A stretch of 64,000 bases of DNA from Lysobacterales bacterium (GCA_020442465.1 JAGRJY010000179.1:45328-109327), one strand, 5' to 3'. Shown: positions 1 through 10,624, counted from the stretch's first letter. Notes: generated by a model not told the origin, from the sequence alone. Numbers and translations: made by a program.

Positions 1-391
1 GCTGTTGAATGCCGGGAAGCAGACGCCAGCTCAGCTCGCACACCGCGTGCACCATGATCTGCAGGAAGCGCTGATGAACTTCCCACGCCACGCCGCGATA
101 GGTGCCGGGAACACCGTAACCGGCATTGTTGACCAGGTGGGCGACCGGCAGCCCGCGCCGTTCGAGCTCGCGTTCCAGGCTGGCCGGCGCATCCGGATCC
201 TCGAGGTCGCACGTAAGCACCTCGCAGGGCACGCTCGGGGAAAGCTCGTCGGCCAGGGCGCGCAATCGGTCGGTGCGGCGAGCGACGAGGATCAGCGGTT
301 GGCCCCGACGCGCCCAGGCGCGCGCCAGTTCGGCGCCGATTCCGGAAGAAGCCCCGGTGATCAGGGCATATGGCGGTTTCTTCTTTGACAT
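1..391 (-). CDS. Short-chain dehydrogenase/reductase (SDR), N-terminal part, cut by the window edge
   Basis: The first 130 residues are visible; the C-terminus lies outside the window. The protein opens with a Rossmann nucleotide-binding site (ALITGASSGIGAELARA, about residues 9-25), followed by VARRTDRL, which in classical SDRs helps select NADP, and the NNAG motif (HLVNNAGYG) that stabilises the core sheet. The catalytic Ser-Tyr-Lys residues would lie in the missing part. Family membership is clear, the substrate is not. The ATG start is at 391, facing away from the globin gene on the other strand, with about 116 bases between the two starts. Confidence 0.85.
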   Translation of the reverse strand, partial: MSKKKPPYALITGASSGIGAELARAWARRGQPLILVARRTDRLRALADELSPSVPCEVLTCDLEDPDAPASLERELERRGLPVAHLVNNAGYGVPGTYRGVAWEVHQRFLQIMVHAVCELSWRLLPGIQQ

Positions 392-507
392 GAATGGAGG
401 TGATGTCCGGTGATGGGTGCAGACTGCCACAAGCTGACGACGCGAATCACTCCATGCGCACACTGCCAGACCGACGCACATCGACGCTGCATGGAAGGCG
501 CCACACC

Positions 508-930
508 ATGATCAGGCTCCGGATCGCCTTGCTCGCTGTCCTCATCGCGGGTTGCCAGGCCAGTCCCGACCGGCTGCATCGCAGTCTTGGCCAGTTCGGT
601 GGTGCCGAAGGTCTGCATCAAATTTCGCGCGCACTGGTCGAGCGTTCGGCGGATGACCCGCAAATCGGCCACTTCTTCGCCGATGTCGATCTGGTCAACC
701 TGGCCGACCGGCTTGCCGAGCACATGTGCGTCGAACTCGACGGGCCCTGCACCTACACGGGGCAGCCGATGCCCGAAGCCCATTTTGCCCTCGGCATCCG
801 CGAGTCCGACTTCAACCGCATGGTGGAGCTGCTGCAGGACATCATGGATGAACGCGGCATCGACGAGTCAGCGCAGAACACTCTGCTTGCGCGACTTGCC
901 GAGTCGCGCGGGGAAGTGATCCGGCAGTAG
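508..930 (+). CDS. Group I truncated haemoglobin with a lipoprotein signal peptide
   Basis: A 140-residue protein. Residues 1-16 are a short lipoprotein signal ending in LIAGC, so Cys16 would be lipidated and the protein held in a membrane facing the periplasm. The rest fits a group I truncated globin: FF at 56-57, LDGPCTYTG at 77-85 and M-x2-AH at 88-92, where His92 is the expected proximal haem ligand, followed by LGI and DFN motifs. The B-helix region lacks the usual Tyr as far as I can align it. The start at 508 is preferred over an in-frame ATG at 394 because it gives the signal peptide and has GGAAGG nine bases upstream. Family role is oxygen or NO binding; the role here is unknown. Confidence 0.8.
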   Translation: MIRLRIALLAVLIAGCQASPDRLHRSLGQFGGAEGLHQISRALVERSADDPQIGHFFADVDLVNLADRLAEHMCVELDGPCTYTGQPMPEAHFALGIRESDFNRMVELLQDIMDERGIDESAQNTLLARLAESRGEVIRQ

Positions 931-950
931 GCGCCGGTCGGTCGCGCACA

Positions 951-980
951 TTGCCGCTGTTGCCTTGGGGCGACTATCCT
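951..980 (+). promoter_or_regulatory. Candidate sigma-70 promoter of tpiA
   Basis: TTGCCG (951-956) and TATCCT (975-980) are separated by 18 bases and lie 28 bases before the tpiA start. It is the only good match in the 78-base gap after the globin gene. Not tested; the -10 differs from consensus at two positions. Confidence 0.45.
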
Positions 981-1008
981 GCGCCTTTCCGGATCAGGAG
1001 TCGGTTCG

Positions 1009-1764
1009 ATGCGTCGCAAGATCGTCGCGGGGAACTGGAAGATGCACGGCACGCGCGCGTTTACCCGGGCGCTGGCGTCCGAGGTGGTGGCGGGTGCAGG
1101 GTCGCCGGGAAGCGCGGAACTCGTGCTGATCCCCTCGTTTCCTTTCCTGTGTGATGCCCTGGATGCCTGCGCCGGAAGCGCGGTTCGACTCGGAGCCCAG
1201 GATGTGTCGGTGCACGAGCAGGGTGCATTCACCGGCGAAGTCTCCGCGCCGATGCTTGCCGACGCCGGCTGCAGCTTCGTGCTGGTGGGCCATTCGGAGC
1301 GTCGCGAGTATCACCAGGAGAGCAGCGAGTTGGTGGCGCACAAGCTGAGTGCGGCACTCGCCGCCGGGCTCACGCCGATCCTGTGCGTGGGCGAGTCGCT
1401 GCGCCAGCGCGAAACCGGACAGACCGAATACGCGATCCAGAAGCAGCTCGAACCGGTGCTGGGCAGCCTCGATGCCGAGCGCATGGGATGCATGGTGGTG
1501 GCCTACGAACCGGTGTGGGCGATCGGTACCGGCCGGACCGCGACGCCGGACCAGGCGCAGGAAGTTCACGCCTTCATCCGTGGCGAATTCCGTGCGATTA
1601 ATGCTAAGATGGCGGACTCGCTGCCGATCATCTATGGCGGAAGCGTGAAGCCGGCCAACGCGGCCGACCTCTTCACGCAGGCCGATGTCGACGGCGGATT
1701 GGTGGGAGGGGCTTCCCTCCTTGCAAGCGACTTTCTGGCCATTGCGCGAGCTGCGCCGGGCTGA
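1009..1764 (+). CDS. tpiA: Triosephosphate isomerase
   Basis: A 251-residue cytosolic glycolytic and gluconeogenic enzyme interconverting dihydroxyacetone phosphate and glyceraldehyde 3-phosphate. The full active site is present: Asn9 and Lys11 in GNWKMHG, His95 in VGHSERRE, Glu167 in AYEPVWAIGTG (the catalytic base followed by the closing loop 6), and the phosphate-binding YGGSVKPANA near the C-terminus. Length is typical. AGGAG lies about nine bases before the ATG. The stop is 12 bases before secG, so the two are probably co-transcribed, the usual arrangement in gammaproteobacteria ahead of tRNA-Leu and the nuo genes. Confidence 0.98.
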   Translation: MRRKIVAGNWKMHGTRAFTRALASEVVAGAGSPGSAELVLIPSFPFLCDALDACAGSAVRLGAQDVSVHEQGAFTGEVSAPMLADAGCSFVLVGHSERREYHQESSELVAHKLSAALAAGLTPILCVGESLRQRETGQTEYAIQKQLEPVLGSLDAERMGCMVVAYEPVWAIGTGRTATPDQAQEVHAFIRGEFRAINAKMADSLPIIYGGSVKPANAADLFTQADVDGGLVGGASLLASDFLAIARAAPG

Positions 1765-1776
1765 GTTCAGAGAATC

Positions 1777-2235
1777 ATGCTGGTATCCCTCGTCAACATC
1801 CTGTACGTGCTCGTGGCTGTCGCCATGATCGTGCTCATCCTCCTGCAGCGTGGCGCGGGTGCGTCCGCCGGCTCCGGTTTCGGTGCCGGTGCGTCGGCCA
1901 CCGTCTTCGGTGCACGCGGGTCGGCCAACTTCCTGTCCAAGTCCACCGCGGTGCTTGCGACGCTGTTCTTCGCCATCAGCCTCGGCATGGCCATTGCTGC
2001 GTCGCGCGGTGCGCGTGATGTGACGCCGCAGGACGACCTCGGCGTCATGGGTTCGGCGCCGGCGGCCGCGACCGACATGCCTGTCGTCGACGGCGAAGCG
2101 CCGGCAACGGAATCGGCCATGCCTGTGCAGGACGCCGAACTGCCCGCGGCGGATGTCTCCGCGGCGTCGGCAGAAGTGCCGTCCGACGCGCCGGTCGAAT
2201 CCGACGCGACAGACGAAAAAGAGCAGGGCGGTTGA
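1777..2235 (+). CDS. secG: Preprotein translocase subunit SecG
   Basis: A 152-residue inner-membrane subunit of the SecYEG protein-export channel. Two membrane helices are visible (about residues 2-23 and 50-72), joined by a Gly/Ala-rich loop containing RGAGASAGSGFGAGAS, the conserved SecG cytoplasmic region. The C-terminal half is a low-complexity tail rich in Ala, Pro, Asp and Glu, longer than in E. coli SecG (about 110 residues). It sits between tpiA and tRNA-Leu, its standard place. An inverted repeat follows the stop (GCAGGC 2243-2248 and GCCTGC 2253-2258) but has no T-run, so transcription may continue into the tRNA. Confidence 0.95.
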   Translation: MLVSLVNILYVLVAVAMIVLILLQRGAGASAGSGFGAGASATVFGARGSANFLSKSTAVLATLFFAISLGMAIAASRGARDVTPQDDLGVMGSAPAAATDMPVVDGEAPATESAMPVQDAELPAADVSAASAEVPSDAPVESDATDEKEQGG

Positions 2236-2304
2236 TCCCTCGGCAGGCACTCGCCTGCTACAATGTGCAAGTCATGCGGGCGGATTGATTCACGCGCCCG
2301 AATT

Positions 2305-2389
2305 GCCCAGATGGTGGAATTGGTAGACACGCTATCTTGAGGGGGTAGTGGCGCAAGCTGTGTGGGTTCGAGTCCCACTCTGGGCACCA
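2305..2389 (+). tRNA. leuU: tRNA-Leu (anticodon GAG)
   Basis: An 85-base cloverleaf. The acceptor strands GCCCAGA (2305-2311) and TCTGGGC (2379-2385) pair fully, the discriminator is A2386 and CCA is encoded at 2387-2389. The anticodon stem CTATC/GGTAG flanks a loop whose central GAG is at 2339-2341, reading CUC and CUU leucine codons. A long variable arm, the class II hallmark of leucine tRNAs, follows, then the TTCGAGT T-loop. A TACAAT at 2259-2264 could be the -10 box, but no good -35 is seen. The position between secG and nuoA is common in this group. Confidence 0.97.
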
Positions 2390-2465
2390 ATGTTCGAGTA
2401 GTACCTGGCCGCACCTCGGCGGCCGCAAGGATGCGCCCGACCCGGGTGCGGAGGAGGACCCCCCC

Positions 2466-2822
2466 GTGCTGGCCGAGTACCTTCCCGTCCTTCTGTTTCT
2501 CGTTGTGTCCACCGGCCTCGGCATCGTGCTGCTGGTCGTGGGCTGGCTGCTGGGCCCGCGACGCCCGGGCAGCGAGAAACTGTCTCCCTACGAGTGTGGA
2601 TTCGAAGCCTTCGAAGACGCGCGCATGAAGTTCGACGTGCGCTACTACCTCGTCGCCATCCTGTTCATCATTTTCGATCTCGAGATCGCCTTCCTGTTTC
2701 CCTGGGCCGTCGTCTTCCGCGACATCGGCGCCGTGGCGATCTGGGCGATGGTGATTTTCCTTGCCATCCTGGTGGTGGGGTTCGTGTACGAGTGGAAGAA
2801 GGGCGCCCTGGAGTGGGAATGA
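2466..2822 (+). CDS. nuoA: NADH-quinone oxidoreductase subunit A
   Basis: A 118-residue membrane subunit of respiratory complex I and first gene of a complete 14-gene nuo operon. Three membrane helices are visible (about residues 5-27, 62-84 and 88-108). The loop between the first two carries the conserved Cys of YECGFEAF, which lies near the quinone-binding chamber in known structures. The start is GTG at 2466, supported by GGAGGA at 2452-2457. An upstream alternative would overlap the tRNA region and is not needed. Confidence 0.97.
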   Translation: MLAEYLPVLLFLVVSTGLGIVLLVVGWLLGPRRPGSEKLSPYECGFEAFEDARMKFDVRYYLVAILFIIFDLEIAFLFPWAVVFRDIGAVAIWAMVIFLAILVVGFVYEWKKGALEWE

Positions 2823-2863
2823 TCCAGCGCGCCTCGTGGTCGCATCGATCCGGAGCATGAATC

Positions 2864-3406
2864 GTGGGTATCGCCGAGTTTTTTCACAATCCAGAACCGA
2901 TCGGGCGCGTCGACGACATCCTGCGGCCTGAGGGCGACAACCCGCTGCTTGAGCGCGGTTTCGTGACCACGTCGGTCGATACTCTGGTGAACTGGGCACG
3001 TACCGGTTCGATGTGGCCGATGACCTTCGGTCTGGCCTGCTGCGCCGTGGAGATGATGCACGCCGGCGCGTCGCGTCTCGATCTGGACCGCTACGGCGTG
3101 GTGTTTCGTCCGAGCCCGCGTCAGTCCGACGTCATGATCGTGGCGGGTACGCTGGTGAACAAGATGGCGCCGGCCTTGCGCAAGGTCTACGACCAGATGC
3201 CCGACCCGAAGTGGGTGATCTCGATGGGCTCCTGCGCCAACGGCGGCGGCTACTACCACTATTCGTACGCCGTGGTGCGCGGTTGTGATCGCGTCGTGCC
3301 GGTCGACGTCTACGTGCCCGGCTGCCCGCCCACGGCCGAAGCGCTGGTCTACGGCATTCTGCAGCTGCAGAAGAAGATCCGTCGCACCAACACCATCGCA
3401 CGCTGA
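2864..3406 (+). CDS. nuoB: NADH-quinone oxidoreductase subunit B (N2 cluster)
   Basis: A 180-residue peripheral-arm subunit that carries the terminal 4Fe-4S cluster N2, which passes electrons to quinone. The four ligands are visible: adjacent Cys59-Cys60 ([11 protein letters not shown]), Cys124 ([10 protein letters not shown]) and Cys154 ([10 protein letters not shown]). The start is GTG at 2864, with CGGAG at 2851-2855; a nearby ATG at 2857 is in another frame. It follows nuoA by 41 bases and precedes nuoC by 15. Confidence 0.98.
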   Translation: MGIAEFFHNPEPIGRVDDILRPEGDNPLLERGFVTTSVDTLVNWARTGSMWPMTFGLACCAVEMMHAGASRLDLDRYGVVFRPSPRQSDVMIVAGTLVNKMAPALRKVYDQMPDPKWVISMGSCANGGGYYHYSYAVVRGCDRVVPVDVYVPGCPPTAEALVYGILQLQKKIRRTNTIAR

Positions 3407-3421
3407 GGAGCACCCGCCGAC

Positions 3422-4135
3422 ATGTCCGAGCAGCTCCCCGCATTCTTCGAAAAGCTCAAGTCCCGGTTCGACGATCGCATTCAGCAGCTGAGCTATCAGC
3501 TTGGCGAGTGCACGATCCAGGTCGATTCCGCCCACTGGCATGACGTCTGCCGCGCGCTGCGCGACGACGCCGAGTTCGCGTTCAGCATTGCCGTCGACCT
3601 CAGCGGCGTCGACTACCTCGGCTACGGCGAGGTCGAGTGGGAAACCGACGACGTGTCGTCGCAAGGCTTCTCCCGCGGCGTCGAGGGCCTCGGTCCCGGC
3701 CGTTTTGCCTGGGAGAACCGACCCGAGGCCGAGCGTTCGCCGACGCGTTTCGCGGTGGTGCTGCACCTGCTTTCGATCCGCCACAACATGCGGTTGCGCG
3801 TGCGTACCTTCTGCCCGGACGAGGCCTTGCCCGTGGTCGCCTCGCTGGTCGATGTCTGGCCGGGGCTGAACTGGTTCGAGCGGGAGGCGTTCGACCTGTT
3901 CGGCATCGTGTTCGAAGGGCACCCCGATCTGCGTCGCATCCTGACTGACTACGGGTTCGTCGGCTATCCGTTCCGCAAGGATTTCCCGCTGATCGGGAAT
4001 GTCGAGGTGCGCTACGACCTCGAGAAGGGACGGGTGGTGTACGAACCCGTCACCAGCGTCGAACCCCGGGTCCTGGTCCCGCGCGTGGTGCGTGAGGACT
4101 CCCGCTACCAGCAGGCCCGATCGGAGCAGTCTTGA
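3422..4135 (+). CDS. nuoC: NADH-quinone oxidoreductase subunit C
   Basis: A 237-residue hydrophilic subunit of the peripheral arm, contacting NuoB and NuoD. The 30-kDa subunit signature is present near residues 155-185: [20 protein letters not shown] followed by [10 protein letters not shown]. Here nuoC and nuoD are separate genes, unlike the fused nuoCD of E. coli. The stop is three bases before the nuoD start, so translation is probably coupled. Between about residues 70 and 105 there is an acidic, Gly-rich stretch that many shorter NuoC proteins lack. Confidence 0.97.
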   Translation: MSEQLPAFFEKLKSRFDDRIQQLSYQLGECTIQVDSAHWHDVCRALRDDAEFAFSIAVDLSGVDYLGYGEVEWETDDVSSQGFSRGVEGLGPGRFAWENRPEAERSPTRFAVVLHLLSIRHNMRLRVRTFCPDEALPVVASLVDVWPGLNWFEREAFDLFGIVFEGHPDLRRILTDYGFVGYPFRKDFPLIGNVEVRYDLEKGRVVYEPVTSVEPRVLVPRVVREDSRYQQARSEQS

Positions 4136-4138
4136 GCC

Positions 4139-5392
4139 ATGCAGGAAATTCGTAACTACACGCTCAACTTCGGTCCGCAGCATCCGGCGGCCCATGGCGT
4201 ACTGCGCCTCGTGCTGGAGATGGACGGCGAAGTCGTTCAGCGCGCCGATCCGCACGTCGGACTGCTGCATCGCGGCACCGAGAAGCTGGCCGAGTCGAAG
4301 CCCTACAACCAGTCGATCGGCTACATGGACCGTCTCGACTACGTGTCGATGATGTGCAACGAGCATGCCTACGTGCGCGCCATCGAGAATCTGCTGCAGC
4401 TGGAGGTTCCGGACCGGGCGCAATGGATCCGCACCCTGTTCGACGAGGTCACCCGCATCCTCAACCACCTGATGTGGATCGGTTCGAATGGGCTCGACCT
4501 CGGTGCCATGGCGCTGTTCCTGTATGCGTTCCGCGAACGCGAGGAACTCATGGACTGTTACGAGGCGGTGTCGGGCGCGCGCATGCACGCGACCTACTAC
4601 CGGCCGGGCGGCGTGTACCGAGATCTGCCGGAGGCGATGCCCAAGTATCAGGAATCGCCGTGGCGCAAGGGCAAGGAGCTCAAGCGCATCAATGAATGGC
4701 GCGAAGGCTCGATGCTCGATTTCCTGGACGCGTTCTGCGCCGACTTTCCGCGCCGCGTCGACGAATACGAGACCCTGCTGACCGACAACCGGATCTGGAA
4801 GCAGCGCACGGTGGGTATCGGCGTTGTGCCGCCCGACATGGCGCAGGCCTGGGGCATGACCGGACCGATGCTTCGCGGTTCCGGCATCGCCTGGGACTTG
4901 CGCAAGAAGCAGCCGTACGCGCGCTATGCCGATGTCGATTTCGACATTCCGGTCGGCGTGAATGGCGACTGCTATGACCGCTATCTGGTGCGCGTCGAGG
5001 AGATGCGCCAGAGCTGCCGTATCGTCAAGCAGTGTGTCGACTGGTTGCGGGCGAATCCCGGCCCGGTGATGCCGAAGAACTTCAAGGTCGTGCCGCCGTC
5101 TCGCGAAGAGATGAAGGACGACATGGAAGCGCTCATCCATCACTTCAAGCTTTTCACCGAGGGCTACTGTGTGCCGGCGGGCGAGACCTACGCCGCGGTC
5201 GAGGCACCCAAGGGCGAGTTCGCCGCCTATCTGATCTCGGACGGTGCCAACAAGCCGTTCCGACTCAAGCTGCGTGCGCCCGGGTTTGCCCACCTGTCCT
5301 CGATGGACGAAATCGTGCGCGGACACATGTTGTCGGACGTGGTCGCGATGATCGGCACCTACGACGTCGTGTTCGGCGAAATCGACCGCTGA
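4139..5392 (+). CDS. nuoD: NADH-quinone oxidoreductase subunit D
   Basis: A 417-residue, 49-kDa subunit related to the large subunit of NiFe hydrogenases, forming the quinone pocket with NuoB. Near the N-terminus it has the conserved [15 protein letters not shown], whose His belongs to the quinone-binding loop, and [12 protein letters not shown]. The C-terminus ends in the family pattern DVVFGEIDR. Length is typical. The start is just after nuoC and the stop 16 bases before nuoE. Confidence 0.98.
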   Translation: MQEIRNYTLNFGPQHPAAHGVLRLVLEMDGEVVQRADPHVGLLHRGTEKLAESKPYNQSIGYMDRLDYVSMMCNEHAYVRAIENLLQLEVPDRAQWIRTLFDEVTRILNHLMWIGSNGLDLGAMALFLYAFREREELMDCYEAVSGARMHATYYRPGGVYRDLPEAMPKYQESPWRKGKELKRINEWREGSMLDFLDAFCADFPRRVDEYETLLTDNRIWKQRTVGIGVVPPDMAQAWGMTGPMLRGSGIAWDLRKKQPYARYADVDFDIPVGVNGDCYDRYLVRVEEMRQSCRIVKQCVDWLRANPGPVMPKNFKVVPPSREEMKDDMEALIHHFKLFTEGYCVPAGETYAAVEAPKGEFAAYLISDGANKPFRLKLRAPGFAHLSSMDEIVRGHMLSDVVAMIGTYDVVFGEIDR

Positions 5393-5408
5393 TCCGGAAG
5401 AGCAAAGC

Positions 5409-5936
5409 ATGAAAGCAACTGGCAATTTCGAAGCGGTCAAGGACATCGATCCGCAGCAGGCGCTCAGCGACGCGACGCGGGACGAAATCGATCGCTGGGT
5501 CGCGAAGTTTCCGCCCGAGCGCAAGCGCTCGGCGGTCATCCAGGGCCTGTTCGCCGCGCAGCAGCAGAATGGCGGCCACCTGACCGATGCACTGATCGCG
5601 GCGGTGGCCAAGTACCTCGAACTGCCTGCGGTATGGGCCTACGAGGTGGCGACGTTCTACTCGATGTTCGAGACCCAGCCGGTGGGCCGCCACAACGTGG
5701 CGATCTGCACCAACATTTCCTGCTGGCTCAATGGCGCTGAAGACATCGTGCGTCACTGCGAGAAGAAGCTGGGCATCGGCCTCGGCGAGAGCACGGCCGA
5801 CGGGCGCATTTACCTGAAGCGCGAAGAAGAATGCCTCGCGGCGTGCTGTGGCGCGCCGATGATGGTGGTCAACGGTCACTACCACGAGAAGCTCGATGCC
5901 GCGAAAGTGGACGAGATTCTCGACGGTCTGGAGTAG
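5409..5936 (+). CDS. nuoE: NADH-quinone oxidoreductase subunit E (N1a cluster)
   Basis: A 175-residue thioredoxin-fold subunit of the NADH dehydrogenase module. The 2Fe-2S cluster N1a is held by Cys100 and Cys105 (CTNISC) and Cys142 and Cys146 (CLAACC), the classic CxxxxC and CxxxC pattern. A helical N-terminal domain of about 80 residues precedes the fold, as usual. It is followed by nuoF after eight bases. Confidence 0.98.
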   Translation: MKATGNFEAVKDIDPQQALSDATRDEIDRWVAKFPPERKRSAVIQGLFAAQQQNGGHLTDALIAAVAKYLELPAVWAYEVATFYSMFETQPVGRHNVAICTNISCWLNGAEDIVRHCEKKLGIGLGESTADGRIYLKREEECLAACCGAPMMVVNGHYHEKLDAAKVDEILDGLE

Positions 5937-5943
5937 TCGGAGC

Positions 5944-7290
5944 ATGGCGCATCACGGACATTCATCGCAGCCGTCCGGGCCCGTCGGCCCGGCGCCGGAA
6001 GCGCACAACGTCGTCTACACCACGCTGCACTTCGACAAGCCGTGGAGCTACGACAGCTATCTCAAGGCAGCCGGCTATCAGGCCTGGCGCAAGATCCTGA
6101 CCGAGAAGATTCCGCAGGAGCAGGTGATCGAGATGGTCAAGGCCTCCGGCCTGCGCGGACGCGGTGGGGCGGGCTTTCCCGCCGGGCTGAAGTGGAGCTT
6201 CATGCCGCGCAGCGCGCCGGGCCAGAAGTACGTGCTGTGCAATTCGGACGAGTCCGAGCCCGGTACGTGCAAGGATCGCGACATCCTGCGTTACAACCCG
6301 CACGCAGTGATCGAAGGCATGGCCATTGCCTGCTACGCGATGGGCGCCACCGCGGGCTACAACTATTTGCGCGGTGAGTTTCACCACGAGCCGTTCGAGC
6401 ACTTCGAGGAAGCGCTGAAGGAAGCGTACGAACACGGCTGGCTGGGCAAGAACATCCTCGGCAGCGGCGTCGACGTCGATCTTTACGGCGCGCTCGGCGC
6501 TGGCGCCTACATCTGCGGTGAAGAGACCGCGTTGATGGAGTCGCTCGAAGGCAAGAAGGGACAGCCGCGCTACAAGCCGCCGTTTCCGGCCAACTTCGGG
6601 CTGTACGGCAAGCCGACCACGATCAACAATACCGAGACCTTCGCGTCGGTGCCGGCGATCATCCGCAACGGCTCGGAATGGTTCCTCAACCTCGGCAAGC
6701 CGAACAACGGTGGGCCGAAGGTGTTCAGCGTGTCCGGACACGTCAACAACCCCGGCAACTTCGAGATTCGCCTGGGTACGCCGTTCTCCGAGTTGCTCGA
6801 GATGGCGGGCGGCGTTCGCGGCGGGCGAAAGCTCAAGGCGGTGATCCCCGGCGGCTCTTCCATGCCGGTGCTCCCGGGCGACACCATGATGGGCCTGACC
6901 ATGGACTACGACGCGCTGCAGAAGGCCGGCTCGGGGCTGGGTTCGGGCGCTGTCATCGTCATGGACGAGACAACCTGCATGGTGCGCGCCTGCCGGCGCA
7001 TCTCCCAGTTCTACTACAAGGAAAGCTGCGGTCAGTGCACGCCTTGCCGCGAGGGCACGGGCTGGATGTACCGCATGCTCTGCCGCATCGTCGACGGCAA
7101 GGCGAGCATGGACGACGTCGCGATGCTCAAGGCGGCCGCAGGCCAGATCGAGGGTCATACGATCTGTGCGTTCGGAGAGGCGGCCGCATGGCCGGTGCAG
7201 GGCTTCCTGCGCCACTTCTGGCACGAGTTCGAGCACTACGTGACCCACGGTCGCTCGATCGTGGACGAACAATTCGGGCAGGCCGCATGA
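5944..7290 (+). CDS. nuoF: NADH-quinone oxidoreductase subunit F (NADH- and FMN-binding)
   Basis: A 448-residue entry subunit where NADH reduces FMN and electrons pass to cluster N3. The FMN/NADH glycine-rich site [13 protein letters not shown] is near residue 75, the NSDESEPGT loop follows, and the 4Fe-4S ligands are in [11 protein letters not shown] with the fourth Cys in [10 protein letters not shown]. The start at 5944 gives [12 protein letters not shown], a flexible N-terminal extension; GGAG is immediately upstream (5939-5942), which is unusually close. An in-frame ATG at 5896 inside nuoE is possible but less likely. The stop overlaps the nuoG start (ATGA). Confidence 0.97.
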   Translation: MAHHGHSSQPSGPVGPAPEAHNVVYTTLHFDKPWSYDSYLKAAGYQAWRKILTEKIPQEQVIEMVKASGLRGRGGAGFPAGLKWSFMPRSAPGQKYVLCNSDESEPGTCKDRDILRYNPHAVIEGMAIACYAMGATAGYNYLRGEFHHEPFEHFEEALKEAYEHGWLGKNILGSGVDVDLYGALGAGAYICGEETALMESLEGKKGQPRYKPPFPANFGLYGKPTTINNTETFASVPAIIRNGSEWFLNLGKPNNGGPKVFSVSGHVNNPGNFEIRLGTPFSELLEMAGGVRGGRKLKAVIPGGSSMPVLPGDTMMGLTMDYDALQKAGSGLGSGAVIVMDETTCMVRACRRISQFYYKESCGQCTPCREGTGWMYRMLCRIVDGKASMDDVAMLKAAAGQIEGHTICAFGEAAAWPVQGFLRHFWHEFEHYVTHGRSIVDEQFGQAA

Positions 7291-9602
7291 GCGCAGAACT
7301 CTCTCCGCCCCCGACCGACAACACGGTCGGCATCGAGATCGACGGTGTCGCCCTGCGCGCGCCCAAGGGGTCGATGATCATTCATGCCGCCGACAAGGCG
7401 GGCATTGCGATCCCGCGCTTCTGCTACCACGAGAAGCTGCCGATCGCGGCCAACTGCCGCATGTGCCTGGTCGATGTAGAAAAGGCGCCGAAGCCCATGC
7501 CTGCCTGCGCGACGCCGGTGATGGAAGGCATGCGGGTGTTCACCCAATCGAAGCGTGCGCTGGACTCGCAGCGAAACGTGATGGAATTCCTGCTCGTCAA
7601 CCATCCGCTGGATTGCCCGATCTGCGACCAGGGTGGCGAATGCGAGCTGCAGGACGTGGCCATGGGCTACGGACGGTCGGTGTCCCGATTCAGTGAGCGC
7701 AAGCGCGTCCAGGCCGACGAGGACATGGGCCCGCTGATCGCCACCGACATGACCCGCTGCATCCACTGCACGCGCTGCGTCCGCTTCTCGACCGAAATCG
7801 CCGGCACGTACGAACTCGGTGGCATGGGTCGTGGCGAGAACCTGTCGATTGGTACCTACATCGGCAAGAGCATCGAGAGCGAGCTGTCCGGCAACCTGAT
7901 CGACGTCTGCCCGGTTGGCGCGCTGACGAACAAGCCGTTCCGCTTCCGCGCGCGGGCGTGGGAGCTCACGTCGCGCGATGGCATCGGCTATCACGACGGC
8001 ATGGGCTCCAATCTGCACATGCACGTGCGCCGTGGCGAGATCCTCCGCTGCGTGCCGCGCGCCAACGAACCGTTGAACGAGAGCTGGCTGTCGGATCGCG
8101 ATCGCTACAGTCACGCCGGTCTCAAGGCCGAGGATCGTCTGGTCGAGCCGATGCTTCGCCAGGATGGCTCGTGGAAGTCGGTCAGCTGGGAAACCGCTCT
8201 GGCCCGCGTGGCCGAGCTGCTTGGCGGCAAGAAGGGTGCGGAGGCAGGGTGGCTGGTCCATCCATCCACGTCGCAGGAAGAAGTCGGTCTGCTCGCACGA
8301 ATCACCCAGGGCAGCGCCGCCGCAGGCGTGGACTATCGGTTGAACCTGCAGGATCTGGCTGACCGACCGCACGCGGAACCCTTCGAAGCCTCGCTCGAAG
8401 ACATTCAAGGCGCGGACGTCGTCATTCTGCTGGGGTGTCATCCCCGCCACGAGGCGCCGATCCTGGGCCATCGTGTTCGCGAAGCGTGGAAGCGTGGCGC
8501 AAAAGTGGTCTCGCTCGGTTCCGTGGATTGGGATCACAACGTCGAGTTGGCGGCCTCGGCCATCGCGCCGCCGTCGAAGTTCCTGGATCTCGTGCTGGGG
8601 CTCGCGCGCGCGCTGGGCAATGGGCAGGCACCGGCGGCGGGTCTTGCCGCGGCCATCGAAGCCGCCCAGCAGGATCCCCGCATCGACGCCCTCGCCGACG
8701 CGGTGCGCGGTGCGCAGCGGGCGGTGGTGTTGCTCGGCGAGACGGCGCAGCGTCACGCCCAGTCTTCGTGGATGCGTGCGCTCGGTCGCTACATCGCCGA
8801 CTCGCTGCACGGCCGTTTGAACGTGATGTGGGCCGGTGCCAACGCAGTGGGCATGGCCCGCAGCGGACTGGTGCGCGGTGCCGATGCTCGCCGCATGCTG
8901 GGTGGCGCCGCCCGTTCGCTGGTGCTGTACGGCGTCGATCCGGAACACGATTTTGCTGACCAGACCGAAGCGTTCCGCGCAATTCAGGACGCGCAGCACG
9001 TGGTGGCTTTCAGCGCGTTCGATTCCGCCGTGCTGCGCAAGGCCGCCGACGTCCTGTTGCCGCTGGCGCTACCACCGGAGTACGCCGCCCGCTACGTGAA
9101 TCTGCTTGACGTGGTCCAGGGCATGCAAGCCGCAGCCAAGGCGCCGGGTCAGGCGCGTCCGGGCTGGAAGGTGCTGCGCGCGCTTGGAGCACACATGGGT
9201 CTGCCCGGTTTCGACTTCGTCGAGCCGACTCTGCCGGAACAGGTGACCGTCGATGCGACACCGGGCGAGTTGGCCCGTCGCACGCAGGCGGCCCCCGGTT
9301 CGCTCGAGCTGATCGAGTCAACGGCGATCTACGGCGTGGATGCGGTGACCCGCCGGGCGGGTCCGCTGCAGGCGCATCCATTGAGTCGCGGTCCGAGCCT
9401 GTCGCTGTCGCAGGACGATGCTGCATCGCTTGGCCTGGCTGACGGCGACACGGTACGTGTCGACGACGCGCGCGGTACCGCCTCGCTGCCGTTGCGGATC
9501 GACCGCCGGGTGCCGAAGGGCGGCGCATGGATCGAGCGTGGCTACGCGGCTACCGCGGCGCTGGCTCCGATGGGATCGACGGTCACGGTGAGCAAAGCAT
9601 GA
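7287..9602 (+). CDS. nuoG: NADH-quinone oxidoreductase subunit G
   Basis: A 771-residue iron-sulfur subunit that relays electrons through the peripheral arm. The N-terminal 2Fe-2S ferredoxin domain has [15 protein letters not shown] with a later Cys in MPACATPV. It is followed by the HxxxCxxCxxxxxC ligand set in [14 protein letters not shown] (cluster N5) and the N4 set in CIHCTRC with [10 protein letters not shown]. The remaining two thirds is a molybdopterin-oxidoreductase-like domain that does not carry molybdenum in complex I. The start overlaps the nuoF stop by four bases, and the stop overlaps the nuoH start. Confidence 0.98.
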   Translation: MSAELSPPPTDNTVGIEIDGVALRAPKGSMIIHAADKAGIAIPRFCYHEKLPIAANCRMCLVDVEKAPKPMPACATPVMEGMRVFTQSKRALDSQRNVMEFLLVNHPLDCPICDQGGECELQDVAMGYGRSVSRFSERKRVQADEDMGPLIATDMTRCIHCTRCVRFSTEIAGTYELGGMGRGENLSIGTYIGKSIESELSGNLIDVCPVGALTNKPFRFRARAWELTSRDGIGYHDGMGSNLHMHVRRGEILRCVPRANEPLNESWLSDRDRYSHAGLKAEDRLVEPMLRQDGSWKSVSWETALARVAELLGGKKGAEAGWLVHPSTSQEEVGLLARITQGSAAAGVDYRLNLQDLADRPHAEPFEASLEDIQGADVVILLGCHPRHEAPILGHRVREAWKRGAKVVSLGSVDWDHNVELAASAIAPPSKFLDLVLGLARALGNGQAPAAGLAAAIEAAQQDPRIDALADAVRGAQRAVVLLGETAQRHAQSSWMRALGRYIADSLHGRLNVMWAGANAVGMARSGLVRGADARRMLGGAARSLVLYGVDPEHDFADQTEAFRAIQDAQHVVAFSAFDSAVLRKAADVLLPLALPPEYAARYVNLLDVVQGMQAAAKAPGQARPGWKVLRALGAHMGLPGFDFVEPTLPEQVTVDATPGELARRTQAAPGSLELIESTAIYGVDAVTRRAGPLQAHPLSRGPSLSLSQDDAASLGLADGDTVRVDDARGTASLPLRIDRRVPKGGAWIERGYAATAALAPMGSTVTVSKA

Positions 9603-10624
9603 GCGCGATGGAAACCCTCTGGCTGCTCGCGATCACTCTGCTGAAGGTGCTCGCCGTAACCGTACCGCTGATTCTCAGCGTGGCCTTCTACACGCTGTGG
9701 GAGCGCAAGATCATCGGCTGGATGCACGTGCGCCACGGGCCCATGCACGTGGGCAAGGGCATCCTTCAGCCGTTCGCAGACGTGTTCAAGTTGCTGTTCA
9801 AGGAAGTGGTCGTGCCGACCAAGTCGAACGGCTTCCTGTTCCGGCTGGCGCCGGTGCTCTGCCTGGCGCCGTCGTTTGCGGCTTGGGCGGTGGTGCCTTT
9901 TGAAGACACCCTGGTGCTGTCGAACGCGAATGCGGGCTTGCTTTACCTGCTTGCGATGACCTCGATGGGTGTTTACGGCGTCATTCTCGGCGGTTGGGCG
10001 TCCAACTCGAAGTACGCGTTTCTCGGGGCCTTGCGTTCGGCAGCCCAGGTGATCTCGTACGAAATCGCAATGGGGTTTGCCCTGGTCGGCGTGCTGGTCG
10101 CGGGCGGCAGTCTCAACCTCTCGGCCATCGTCGCGGCGCAGGCCGGCAACGCCGGCTTCTTCGAATGGTTCTGGTTGCCGTTGCTGCCCCTGTTCGTCAT
10201 CTACTTCATTTCCGGGGTGGCCGAAACAAACCGTGCGCCGTTCGATGTGGCGGAGGGCGAGTCGGAGATCGTCGCGGGCTTCCATGTCGACTACTCCGGC
10301 GCCGCGTTCGCACTGTTCTTCCTCGCCGAATACGCGAACATGATCCTGGTCAGCTTCCTGACCGCGATTTTCTTCCTTGGCGGCTGGCTCAGCCCGTTCC
10401 AGGGCTGGGGCCTGGGTTTCCTCTCGGAGAGCGGCATCTGGTGGCTGTTCGCCAAGGCGTTCGTGTTCGCCTTCATGTTCCTGTGGTTCCGCGCTTCGTT
10501 CCCGCGCTACCGCTACGACCAGATCATGCGCCTGGGCTGGAAGGTGTTCATTCCGATCACGATCGTCTGGATTGTCGTGGCGGCTGTCTTCGTCCACCTC
10601 GGCGTTTTCGAGATCGGGGCCTGA
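9599..10624 (+). CDS. nuoH: NADH-quinone oxidoreductase subunit H
   Basis: A 341-residue inner-membrane subunit with about eight helices; it joins the peripheral and membrane arms and forms the quinone tunnel. Conserved motifs are [14 protein letters not shown] near residue 38, [10 protein letters not shown] and the charged loop [15 protein letters not shown]. The start is the ATG overlapping the nuoG stop (ATGA at 9599). It ends three bases before nuoI. Confidence 0.98.
   Translation: MSAMETLWLLAITLLKVLAVTVPLILSVAFYTLWERKIIGWMHVRHGPMHVGKGILQPFADVFKLLFKEVVVPTKSNGFLFRLAPVLCLAPSFAAWAVVPFEDTLVLSNANAGLLYLLAMTSMGVYGVILGGWASNSKYAFLGALRSAAQVISYEIAMGFALVGVLVAGGSLNLSAIVAAQAGNAGFFEWFWLPLLPLFVIYFISGVAETNRAPFDVAEGESEIVAGFHVDYSGAAFALFFLAEYANMILVSFLTAIFFLGGWLSPFQGWGLGFLSESGIWWLFAKAFVFAFMFLWFRASFPRYRYDQIMRLGWKVFIPITIVWIVVAAVFVHLGVFEIGA

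Noticed and set aside
2259..2264. TACAAT as promoter of tRNA-Leu
   Set aside because: A good -10 box but no acceptable -35 at 16-18 bases; kept only as a remark in the tRNA entry.
2645..5611. 988-codon open frame on the minus strand
   Set aside because: It runs antisense through nuoA-nuoE, all of which have clear family motifs; His/Arg/Asp-rich translation is typical of the antisense of GC-rich genes.
7287..7381. Frameshift between nuoF and nuoG
   Set aside because: The overlap ATGA is a normal translational coupling; both proteins are complete.
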